This document shows, one piece after another, positions 1-6,881 of a stretch of 9,853 nt of DNA (positions are counted from its first letter, which is position 1; each line of letters opens with the position of its first letter). The translations under genes and the position numbers were made by a program. The DNA comes from Desulfocapsa sulfexigens (GTDB taxonomy: Bacteria; Desulfobacterota; Desulfobulbia; Desulfobulbales; Desulfocapsaceae): contig DQVD01000370.1 of assembly GCA_015661935.1 (NCBI GenBank), positions 1-9,853 on the forward strand, read 5' to 3'. The notes beneath the pieces were generated by a model. It was not told where the DNA came from and did no database searches. It was given only the letters and a program-made list of their open reading frames with translations.

Positions 1-282
1 CTCGCCACCGTTTGCGAAAATTGTGTCATCCCCTTCATCTTTCTTAGCTCCGATAAATACTTTTCTCGCAATACCACGAAGGCTGAAAAGACAAACCAGT
101 GAGAGTACCAGAAAGACAGCAAGCTGCGTGTTGACGCTCCATGGAAAAAAATAACAGCCCAAGGCAGTCAGCCATGCGGCGAGCCCGAAAAAGAAAAGGA
201 TAAAGCCAGGAACTGCCATCTCTAAAACAAAGAAGGTGACACCAATAGTTAGCCACATCAGGCCGGGATATGTAATTTCCAT
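1..282 (-). CDS. NfeD-type membrane protein, N-terminal part only (runs off the left edge)
   Basis: The reading frame starts at an ATG at 282 and stays open for 94 codons to base 1, so the C-terminus is missing. The start is supported by an AGGA Shine-Dalgarno sequence at 292-289 with 6 nt spacing. Three hydrophobic segments lie at about residues 7-23, 26-46 and 51-68, with a VPGF turn between the first two. They are followed by a basic stretch (RGIARK) and a charged, soluble-looking tail (KKDEGDD). This short multi-helix N-terminus with the E-x-x-x-PG turn fits the NfeD family (YbbK-like), whose members then carry a small OB-fold domain and usually pair with a stomatin/SPFH protein in membrane quality control. 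The OB domain and any SPFH partner would lie beyond the window, so the family call rests on the membrane part alone. The 249-bp gap before it suggests its own promoter rather than read-through from tamB. Confidence 0.72.
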   Translation of the reverse strand, partial: MEITYPGLMWLTIGVTFFVLEMAVPGFILFFFGLAAWLTALGCYFFPWSVNTQLAVFLVLSLVCLFSLRGIARKVFIGAKKDEGDDTIFANGGE

Positions 283-531
283 ATAGAATCCTATGGGGAA
301 GAGGTTAGCATGTAACTTTTCCAAAAGTGGTGGTAAATTGTATTTTTAACACAAATTCAGCATATTACATGGGAAGTAAAAATTGAGCAAACCAGATATT
401 CAGGAGAGCAGTTAAACATCTAACGAGTTGATATCTCCTTGTATTTTTTTCACATTTTACGCATAGCTAACAAATCAATTTTTGGAGCATAATCTGTAAT
501 CTTCAGCAAGTAGTATCTATTTGATACATCG
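283..531. other. AT-rich intergenic region between tamB and the NfeD-type gene
   Basis: I see no credible gene in this gap. It holds the AGGA ribosome site of the downstream gene (292-289), a 14-bp palindrome (315-328), and a TACAAT sequence on the minus strand (342-337) that matches the sigma-70 -10 consensus at five of six positions but has no convincing -35 partner. A short AT-rich hairpin (513-527, 5-bp stem, 5-nt loop) lies just after the tamB stop, but no T-run follows it in the direction of transcription, so I do not call a terminator. The region probably contains the promoter of the NfeD-type gene. The exact site is unproven. Confidence 0.5.
315..328. promoter_or_regulatory. Perfect 14-bp dyad, possible operator
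   Basis: ACTTTT-CC-AAAAGT is a perfect palindrome around a 2-bp centre. It lies between a possible -10 box (342-337) and the start codon (282) of the NfeD-type gene. The position would suit a repressor site, but the sequence is simple and AT-rich and could be chance. No regulator gene is visible in the window. Confidence 0.2.
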
Positions 532-3500
532 CTATTTTCCTGAGTTACCATCATCTTCCAGTTCAATAGTATAAAAAACATCTGCAGCATTACTGTTTGA
601 TCCGGTCGTGGTTTGTACATGTATCTTGCGGTTTATCCGGTAACGGGTGATAAATTCGCTGTCACCTGTTTTCACATCAGTTCCTGCTGAAACCGAGAGT
701 TTACTGTTGATCTGTCGCCCAATGGAGAGCTTGGCGCCCTTCCCCGCTTCAGATGGTGCTGACCCTGTGAGCAGGTAGGAGATCACATGGCTTTCGGACA
801 TGGGTGGATTTGAAAATGTTGTTAATCTGGGCTTGCGTGCAGGGCCAATGGCGTAGATTCCTGTAACAATGTCACCGACAGTTCGTGTTGCCCGAAGGTT
901 GATACCAGGCTGGCTTAAGGGACCACCCGGGAAGGAAATCACACCTGTCTCGATAGCAAGATCCTGCCCATAGGCCCGGAAACTTCCCTGTTTGATATGA
1001 AAGGCGCCACTGCCCATCATCTGTTCGTCCGGTTCAGAGAGTATTGTGAGTTGGCCGTCAATAAAGGCATTTAGTCCAAAACCTGCAACGTGGACATCAT
1101 CCCCCAATGTAATTTTTAGCAGCATATGGAAGGGTGATTTAGGCTCTTCTTCCTTTTTCTCCTGAACAATGATGATGTCGGGAGATGCCGACTGACTTCC
1201 CGGTGGCAGCTCCCGCAGGAGTATGTCTGCTTTTGGGATGGTCGCTTCTCCAGTGAGACTCATAAGGTCAGCTTTCTTCTCAAAGAGTATGTCCGATGAA
1301 AGAAACACCTCAATTTCAGGAAGGGCTATCAACTGGTATTTATCGGCTTTAAGGGTGACGCGTGCAGGCAACTTTTTTGTACCGTCAAGGCTTAGTTTGC
1401 CATCCAGCACCATATCTCCCTCGGGAGAGATCAATTTTCCTTTGACTGTTACGTCTTTATTATTTGCCAGGATATCAAATGTAGAACCTGCGAGATCAAG
1501 TCCTGCCAATGGTACAAGCATCTGAACAATTTTGATTTCGCCTTTTCCATTGATGTCTGGCTCTTCAATGGTTCCAAGAATTTTGAAATCCAGAGCAATT
1601 ATAGCATTCAAATCCTTAACATCAGGGACGAGCGCTTCAATCAGATCAAACTTTTTAGCATCTATAAAGAGTTTTCCATCAAGTTTTGCCTTGCCTCCGA
1701 TATTCTTTTGCAGAAGATCGGGTGATTGTATTTTGCCACTGAAGATGTTTGAATCAACACTAAGAAGAAAGTCTGCATCGAGTGCTTTTTCAAGTATTTT
1801 CAGGGTGAGTTTCATTCCCTCATGGGGGAGTGTGCCGTTTTTTTTATCTGTTCTATATTTGATGTCTCCCGGTGTTATTTCGGCAAACAGATCAGCTTTC
1901 AGTGTTTCCTGCATTGCAGCAGTTGCCGTTGCGGAAAAGAGTCCTGTCAGGTCTTCCAGTGTTTCCGGGAACCAGGGGCTAAGCCAGGTGAGAGGTATTT
2001 CATGTATCTGGACATCTCCCTTGCTGCTGTTGCTTTCTTTGTCCCATGATCCCTCAAGGCATAGATGCGAATCCTCCCTATTGAGACAGAGCGTGTCCAG
2101 AGTAACAGAAGCTGCTGCTGCAGAGAGTTTTACAGGTTTTTGCAGTTGCCATGTTCCAAAATCCGTGGAAACAATATCGAAGAAATTAATGAGCCCCTGC
2201 CATTTCTCCTCCATGTAGCCGCCGTTCAGGTTGAGGCTGATATCTGCCATAGCATGGCTTGCTTCAAGGTGAATGGAGTGTTTTTCTCTGGTGCCATCTC
2301 CCTTTGCAATAATAGTTTCAACCAGGTTCTCGCCAGATTTTAGATTTGCGGCTGTAAGATTTATGGAGAAAGGCTGAATCCAGCTCAGATCAAGTTTTGC
2401 GTCAGCCTCTATCTGCTCCAGATTAAGATCGGCATAGCCAATGGAAGATCCTGAAAGATTTACGCTGACCAGCGGTTCTGTCATTTTCTTTTGTACAGAC
2501 CCCGCAGCCTTTAGTTTGCCTTTCGCATCGGGAAGCAGATCAGAAAAATCAGCAATATCTGCTTTCCATTGAAGATTGGATTGTTCTCCAAGATTTCCCC
2601 CGGCAGTAATAACGGCACTGCCGGCTGTTAATTGAAGATTATGGATGCGAATATCATCTGGCAGCATCGCAATTTTGCCGGTTCCGCTAATGGGGAGTTC
2701 CCGTAAATTTCCCGTAAGACTTTCAATTGTTACGTTAGCCGTAACTCCATTTTTTGCAATGCTGCCATCGGTATGCAACAGCCAGTCAAGTTTTCCAGGC
2801 CAGTCGGGGAATTGTTTTCCGGGATTGATATGTTTCCCATTGGTGTTTAAATCCCATTTGACCACAGGTGACCATTGTACGTTTCCCTGGAGATCAAGTT
2901 TTCCATCAAGAAGATCCAGGGTGAGTTGGAGATTGTGAACACTTGTTGTATTGCCATCACTATTTAGGGTGATATCTGCTTCAGGAATCTGACTTCCTGT
3001 TATTGCAGCAGTTAAAAGTAAATGGAAGTCATCAGGAGTTCCTTTAAGTTTGGCCTCTCCTTTTGATGATTTATAGTCAGCATCACCTTTAACAGGCCAT
3101 TGCAGTTCCTGCCAGCTCAGCAGAAGATCAAGCTCCTGTTCAATATTGGCGGTTCCCGTGAGATCAATCTGGGCGTCTGTTTCTGGAAGTTTTAACGTGA
3201 GTTGTCTGATATCAAAGACGAGGCTCTCAAGATTTGCCTTTATATTGAGATCTGCATCCCAGTTTAATTCTGCGGTTTTTTCATCGCGTATATGAAGAGA
3301 TGATGTGATTTCTGCCTGTTTTAGATTGCCTTTTCCTGAAAGAGATCCATTTACAATACCCGGAGTGTCAGGGGAAAAAACGGCTGGCCGCAGTTCTGTT
3401 AGTTCTATGTCTCCCTGCCAGGTGAGATCTTCCAGAATATTTTGTGCAGCAATGTCCAGGTTAGCTGTGATATCACCACTAATGATTTCCTGCACTTTTA

Positions 3501-4182
3501 TCTCCTGCATGTCACCCGAATACGTTCCATCGATTGTAAGAGATGGGAGATCAGTACTCAGGGTTTTAATTACTGTTGTAAGTTGAACTGGATAGCTGCC
3601 GGTTGGATTGAGTTTCCCTTTGGCTTGGAGGCTTGCCTCATCCATGGTAACAGCGAGATTTTGAATGTTTATGCCATTGGTATCCCACAACAGGGCAAGT
3701 TCTGCGTTATTGACTGTAATTGCTTCGGTATCGGGAGCTGATGAAAAAAGAAAGTTGTTAAGCGTAAGTTTTTCTATGGTGATTTTGATGGGAAGGATCA
3801 GCTCAGGCAGTGTCAGTGTACCTTCTTTTTTGGGTTTCGGATCGCTTTGTTGTGGAAGAACACTGTAAGACAGATCATCAACTGTTAATTCCAGAATATG
3901 GAGGTGGAGTCTTAGCAGGTCTCTGGTTTTCCAGTCCAATACCAGGTGACCAACTCTTGCTATACCTGCAGAGTTTTTAAAGAGAATGTCACTGAGTTCA
4001 AGGCGGTCAAGTACTTTACCCTTTGTTGATCCAATATGCAGGCTGTTGTCGAGGAACTTTTCGGTCTGTGTGACAATGAATTGTGCACCACTCTCTGTGC
4101 CAAGCAGATAGAAGCAGCCAAGACTTATCAAAAGAAGGGAACTTAGGAGGGCCAGTGCTATGCGAATAAAAAGTTTCTTCAC
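532..4182 (-). CDS. tamB: TamB: inner-membrane-anchored translocation and assembly module subunit
   Basis: TamB is a very long periplasm-spanning protein anchored in the inner membrane. It works with TamA in outer-membrane protein assembly, and members of this AsmA-like superfamily are also linked to phospholipid transport between the membranes. From the GTG at 4182 it has 1216 residues, close to the usual ~1250. A basic start (KKLFIR) leads into one hydrophobic anchor (about residues 5-26). The long middle is repetitive beta-strand sequence rich in alternating polar and hydrophobic residues. The C-terminal TamB (DUF490) domain covers roughly the last 340 residues and contains FHIKQGSFRAYGQ and the characteristic SNPPMSESHVISYLLTG near 1122-1138. 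Cys699 and Cys708 could form a periplasmic disulfide. I prefer the GTG because it overlaps the tamA stop as GTGA. An in-frame TTG at 4215 would add 11 residues before the anchor. The stop is TAG. Direct adjacency to tamA confirms the call. Confidence 0.93.
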   Translation of the reverse strand: MKKLFIRIALALLSSLLLISLGCFYLLGTESGAQFIVTQTEKFLDNSLHIGSTKGKVLDRLELSDILFKNSAGIARVGHLVLDWKTRDLLRLHLHILELTVDDLSYSVLPQQSDPKPKKEGTLTLPELILPIKITIEKLTLNNFLFSSAPDTEAITVNNAELALLWDTNGINIQNLAVTMDEASLQAKGKLNPTGSYPVQLTTVIKTLSTDLPSLTIDGTYSGDMQEIKVQEIISGDITANLDIAAQNILEDLTWQGDIELTELRPAVFSPDTPGIVNGSLSGKGNLKQAEITSSLHIRDEKTAELNWDADLNIKANLESLVFDIRQLTLKLPETDAQIDLTGTANIEQELDLLLSWQELQWPVKGDADYKSSKGEAKLKGTPDDFHLLLTAAITGSQIPEADITLNSDGNTTSVHNLQLTLDLLDGKLDLQGNVQWSPVVKWDLNTNGKHINPGKQFPDWPGKLDWLLHTDGSIAKNGVTANVTIESLTGNLRELPISGTGKIAMLPDDIRIHNLQLTAGSAVITAGGNLGEQSNLQWKADIADFSDLLPDAKGKLKAAGSVQKKMTEPLVSVNLSGSSIGYADLNLEQIEADAKLDLSWIQPFSINLTAANLKSGENLVETIIAKGDGTREKHSIHLEASHAMADISLNLNGGYMEEKWQGLINFFDIVSTDFGTWQLQKPVKLSAAAASVTLDTLCLNREDSHLCLEGSWDKESNSSKGDVQIHEIPLTWLSPWFPETLEDLTGLFSATATAAMQETLKADLFAEITPGDIKYRTDKKNGTLPHEGMKLTLKILEKALDADFLLSVDSNIFSGKIQSPDLLQKNIGGKAKLDGKLFIDAKKFDLIEALVPDVKDLNAIIALDFKILGTIEEPDINGKGEIKIVQMLVPLAGLDLAGSTFDILANNKDVTVKGKLISPEGDMVLDGKLSLDGTKKLPARVTLKADKYQLIALPEIEVFLSSDILFEKKADLMSLTGEATIPKADILLRELPPGSQSASPDIIIVQEKKEEEPKSPFHMLLKITLGDDVHVAGFGLNAFIDGQLTILSEPDEQMMGSGAFHIKQGSFRAYGQDLAIETGVISFPGGPLSQPGINLRATRTVGDIVTGIYAIGPARKPRLTTFSNPPMSESHVISYLLTGSAPSEAGKGAKLSIGRQINSKLSVSAGTDVKTGDSEFITRYRINRKIHVQTTTGSNSNAADVFYTIELEDDGNSGK

Positions 4183-5984
4183 AATGTTGCCCCAAAGCCG
4201 ACATGAATTCTCCAATCATCCAGTTCCGGGTTCTCACTTACAGGGTAGGCAATATCAAAACGGAGTGAACCAAAAGATGCCAGCCAGCGAAACCCGATAC
4301 CGCTGCCAATGAAAAGTTTGTCAAGTTTATCATCGTAAGCGTTTCCCGCATCAACAAAAGTGGTAATTACCCACTTTTCAGCAACCCGGTGATCATATTC
4401 AAGGCTCCCCGACAATACATGCTTACCACCTACCCCAACGCTATTTTCATTCACAGGCCCCAGAGATTTATATGCATAGCCACGAACTGAGTTGTCACCT
4501 CCGGCAAAAAACCTGAGAGTTGTCGGATAAATGTCTAAATTATCAACCCATGTGCTGCCTATTTCCAATCGCGAATCAATTCGTCCATTTTCGCCCAATC
4601 CAAGCATATATCGCCCCTTTAAGTGTAAGCGGGTATATGATGTGTCTGACAACAGTGCTTCTGCAGCACCACGAAGATCTGCAAACAACAGATGACCATA
4701 TTGTGGGAACATCGAATCTTCCGTGTCTGAAAAACGATAGATACCACCAATACTGAAAAGGGTAGTATCTTTATCCGGTTCATGTTTAATGCTGAACTGT
4801 TCATTTGAGGCCAGGAGAAAACCTTTATAGAAAAGGGTGTCGGTCAGGTTTCTTCGCACAAAGGCTGTTTCCATTTCAAAGGTGGTACTTTTGGTGTCCA
4901 GGGTTTCATCATATTCATAACTGGCAGTTGAGACCCATCGATCAGTGAGGGGTTTCACAACGGGGATATTGTATTGAGCCCGCAGGACGCCTTCTTTTTG
5001 CGAGAGTTTTATGAGTACTGCAGAATGGTGACCATGGCGGTTGAGCAGGCGATTGTCCCAGCGTGCTGAACCACGAATCCCGGTATCAGATTCATATCCA
5101 ACGCCAAATAAAAATTTATGCGGGGCGATGGGCTTCATAATAACATTTAAAGGCAGTTGCTTATCCACCGCTTCTTTGAATAAGGGAGCAATGGTGACTT
5201 CTTTTGCATAATTACTTGCTATCAGATTTTGCTGAAATTCGAGTAATGCGTCATATGAATAGGGGGTGCCTTTTTCAATAGTGATATATTTTTCGAGCAA
5301 ATCGGGATCAAGGAAATCCTGTTTGAAAGTGATATCTCCGAAGTAGTAAAGGGGGCCTGTATCCATATGGAGCGTCAGGTCTGCACTGTTTTTATCAAGA
5401 TCAATCAGCCATTCACTTTTGATGAATTTTGCTTTCGGGTATCCCTGGGAAAGGGCGGTGTTCATGAATGTGTTTTTTGCTGTTTCATAATCTGCATGGA
5501 CTAGAATGTTGCCTGCATTTTTATTGTAATCTTCAATACTCCGTTGAAAAACAGGCTGATCACTTCCTTCCCCTGACCATTGAATGTCTTTTTTGTTGAT
5601 AGCTACCGGTGTTCCCAGGTCGACGGTGTATGTGGCAAGCCATTTTCCTTCGACTTCAGTTAGGTCAGCCTGGATTTCAGGAATGTAATAGCCATATGGT
5701 TGCAGAGCTTCCCGTATGTCTTGGGGAGCCTGCTTGTGCAGTCGTTTGATCCAGCGTTCAGTGAGATCTTTGTCATCTTTCATCTTGTTAATTTCAAGAA
5801 AAAGCAGGACATTTTTCTGAAATGGATCTTCCAGTCCATTCAGTTTAACTGTAAGGGGTACTGCTGCCATGGCAGAAAAGCTCAGCAGGGAAATAATCAG
5901 GGTGAGTGAAATCCCGGCGATCAGGGACAATGAATGAATAGGCTGAGTAAACCTGTTAAGGAGGAGGTGTCGTGCAGGCTTCAT
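4179..5984 (-). CDS. tamA: TamA: Omp85-family outer-membrane translocation and assembly module subunit
   Basis: TamA is a BamA-like outer-membrane barrel that pairs with TamB to insert certain outer-membrane proteins. From the ATG at 5984 it has 601 residues (E. coli TamA is about 577). Residues 1-40 form a signal peptide with a long basic N-region, a hydrophobic core (about 19-36) and an AMA cleavage site before AVPL. POTRA-type domains follow, including an EALQPYGYY segment, up to about residue 285. The rest (about 288-601) is amphipathic beta-strand sequence ending in WRIHVGFGATL. The Omp85 loop-6 signature VRGY is at 500-503, in GGDNSVRGYAY. The frame stays open for 66 codons upstream of this ATG, through the inverted-repeat element, but that stretch does not look like protein. 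I therefore place the start at the ATG that gives a good signal peptide. No Shine-Dalgarno sequence precedes it, so the start is less certain than the gene. Its stop overlaps the tamB start. Confidence 0.93.
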   Translation of the reverse strand: MKPARHLLLNRFTQPIHSLSLIAGISLTLIISLLSFSAMAAVPLTVKLNGLEDPFQKNVLLFLEINKMKDDKDLTERWIKRLHKQAPQDIREALQPYGYYIPEIQADLTEVEGKWLATYTVDLGTPVAINKKDIQWSGEGSDQPVFQRSIEDYNKNAGNILVHADYETAKNTFMNTALSQGYPKAKFIKSEWLIDLDKNSADLTLHMDTGPLYYFGDITFKQDFLDPDLLEKYITIEKGTPYSYDALLEFQQNLIASNYAKEVTIAPLFKEAVDKQLPLNVIMKPIAPHKFLFGVGYESDTGIRGSARWDNRLLNRHGHHSAVLIKLSQKEGVLRAQYNIPVVKPLTDRWVSTASYEYDETLDTKSTTFEMETAFVRRNLTDTLFYKGFLLASNEQFSIKHEPDKDTTLFSIGGIYRFSDTEDSMFPQYGHLLFADLRGAAEALLSDTSYTRLHLKGRYMLGLGENGRIDSRLEIGSTWVDNLDIYPTTLRFFAGGDNSVRGYAYKSLGPVNENSVGVGGKHVLSGSLEYDHRVAEKWVITTFVDAGNAYDDKLDKLFIGSGIGFRWLASFGSLRFDIAYPVSENPELDDWRIHVGFGATL

Positions 5985-6013
5985 AATATTCGATACGGGC
6001 AGTGTTGTGTCAA
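5985..6013 (-). promoter_or_regulatory. tamA: Possible sigma-70 promoter overlapping the tamA start
   Basis: On the minus strand a perfect TTGACA lies at 6013-6008, then 17 bp, then AATATT at 5990-5985 (four of six matches to TATAAT). It sits between the inverted-repeat element and tamA. The drawback is that the -10 box touches the ATG at 5984, so a transcript would begin inside the coding sequence. It would then need a later start codon, or the match is chance. I report it because the -35 match and spacing are good and tamA otherwise lacks a clear promoter. Confidence 0.22.
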
Positions 6014-6025
6014 TGATGATATGAC

Positions 6026-6214
6026 GCTTAGGAACGGGAGCGAAATAAATTGAACAAAAATGAATAGCCATTTTTTTCGTATTCAAGGCGCGAGGTGCGA
6101 ACATAAAGGTTTTATGTGACCAACGAGCAACGCAGAAGACGGATGTAAGCAATCTTGTGAGACTCCGAAAAAGGACATTCATTTGTTCAATTTATTTCGT
6201 GTACGTTCCTAAGC
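6026..6214. repeat. 189-bp inverted-repeat element (MITE-like palindromic repeat)
   Basis: The left arm (6026-6065) and right arm (6177-6214) are reverse complements over nearly their whole length. 34 positions match, with one 2-bp gap in a T-run and one block of four mismatches. The outer ends are GCTTAGGAAC and GTTCCTAAGC. Weaker pairing continues inward (TTTTTCG against CGAAAAA), and a perfect small hairpin lies near the middle (6101-6117). The interior (for example AAGGCGCGAGGTGCGAAC and CCAACGAGCAACGCAG) is GC-richer than the arms and has no coding look. Size and layout fit a MITE or another dispersed palindromic repeat. I see no clear target-site duplication, and no second copy occurs in the window, so mobility is inferred. 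It fills most of the gap between the exporter gene and tamA. In RNA it could fold into a long hairpin that limits read-through into tamA. Confidence 0.75.
6101..6117. repeat. Central hairpin of the inverted-repeat element
   Basis: ACATAAA-GGT-TTTATGT is a perfect 7-bp stem with a 3-nt loop, lying about 11 bp to the left of the exact midpoint between the two long arms. It would cap the folded element. No T-run follows it on either strand, so it is unlikely to be a simple terminator. Confidence 0.5.
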
Positions 6215-6248
6215 AGGAAGTTCAGGTTAAAGAATCAAGTATGTTTAC

Positions 6249-6863
6249 TCAATCTTTCAGTAGAATAGCACAACCGGCAGTGAGCATAACCCCACCTGCG
6301 AATCTGTTCGTCATTTTGAGTGCTTTTGTACTTTTAAAGAGTTGTCCTGCTCGTGAGGCCATCCAGGCGTAACAGAGAAGGACTGTTCCAAGAACAAATG
6401 TTACAACTATACTAATTGCGAGAATGTCCATGTGGGTGAGACTTGCAAGATCAACAAAGGTGGGAAGAAATCCAAGATAGAACAGGATAACTTTGGGGTT
6501 GGCAAGGGTTATAACCAGTCCGCTGGAAAAGTTTTTCATCCATGATCGATTATTACTCTCTTGTAAAGCAATCGGTTCCGGAGAAGATCTCCAGATTGTA
6601 ATCCCAAGCCAGATCAGATATAGCCCACCTGCATATTTTACAAAGACAAAGAAACTGCCAAGTACCGCGGCCATGGCGGACAAGCCATAGACGGCGAGCA
6701 ACAGAAAAACAAGATCTCCGACAATAATCCCAAGTACAAGAATAGCAGCATGAGAAAAGCCATTGGCAAGGGCACGTGCCACAGTGGCAAAGACACCCGG
6801 TCCCGGTGATGCTGCCAGGAGAAACATGGCAGCACCAAAGGTTGCGAGAGTGAGCATGGTCAT
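6249..6863 (-). CDS. LysE/RhtB-family amino-acid exporter
   Basis: This 204-residue protein has the size and pattern of the LysE/RhtB family of inner-membrane exporters, which push amino acids or related small molecules out of the cell. It is strongly hydrophobic, with about six membrane segments. The family signature ASPGPG is at residues 18-23 in the first segment, and a second conserved stretch, LANPKVILFYLGFLP, lies past the middle. The substrate cannot be read from the sequence: members export lysine, threonine, homoserine, leucine and others. The start is taken at the first of two close ATGs (6863 and 6857), and the ribosome site is weak (CAGG, 9 nt upstream). It begins 18 bp after the aminotransferase stop, so the two are probably co-transcribed. 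The downstream gap holds the inverted-repeat element. Confidence 0.88.
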   Translation of the reverse strand: MTMLTLATFGAAMFLLAASPGPGVFATVARALANGFSHAAILVLGIIVGDLVFLLLAVYGLSAMAAVLGSFFVFVKYAGGLYLIWLGITIWRSSPEPIALQESNNRSWMKNFSSGLVITLANPKVILFYLGFLPTFVDLASLTHMDILAISIVVTFVLGTVLLCYAWMASRAGQLFKSTKALKMTNRFAGGVMLTAGCAILLKD

Positions 6864-6881
6864 AAAAATGAACCTGTTTTT

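Noticed and set aside
44..256. 70-codon minus-strand frame at the left edge
   Set aside because: It is out of frame with the NfeD-type reading frame (282 to 1), which has a ribosome site, three membrane helices and stays open to the edge.
357..419. Possible 20-residue peptide in the tamB/NfeD gap, preceded by AAGGAGAT
   Set aside because: The spacing from AAGGAGAT to the ATG is 13 nt, longer than usual, and a peptide this short has no further support.
513..527. Small hairpin after the tamB stop as a terminator
   Set aside because: The stem is only 5 bp and AT-rich, and no T-run follows in the direction of transcription.
1532..2218. 228-codon open frame on the plus strand inside tamB
   Set aside because: Serine-rich, low-complexity translation opposite a well-supported TamB sequence; an antisense shadow.
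5985..6182. N-terminal extension of TamA into the inverted-repeat element
   Set aside because: The extra 66 residues come from repeat DNA, place the signal peptide internally and have no ribosome site. The ATG at 5984 gives a normal TamA length.
6026..6214. Inverted repeats as the ends of an insertion sequence or as a CRISPR unit
   Set aside because: The interior of about 110 bp is too short for a transposase and has no coding character. There are only two inverted arms, not direct repeats with spacers.
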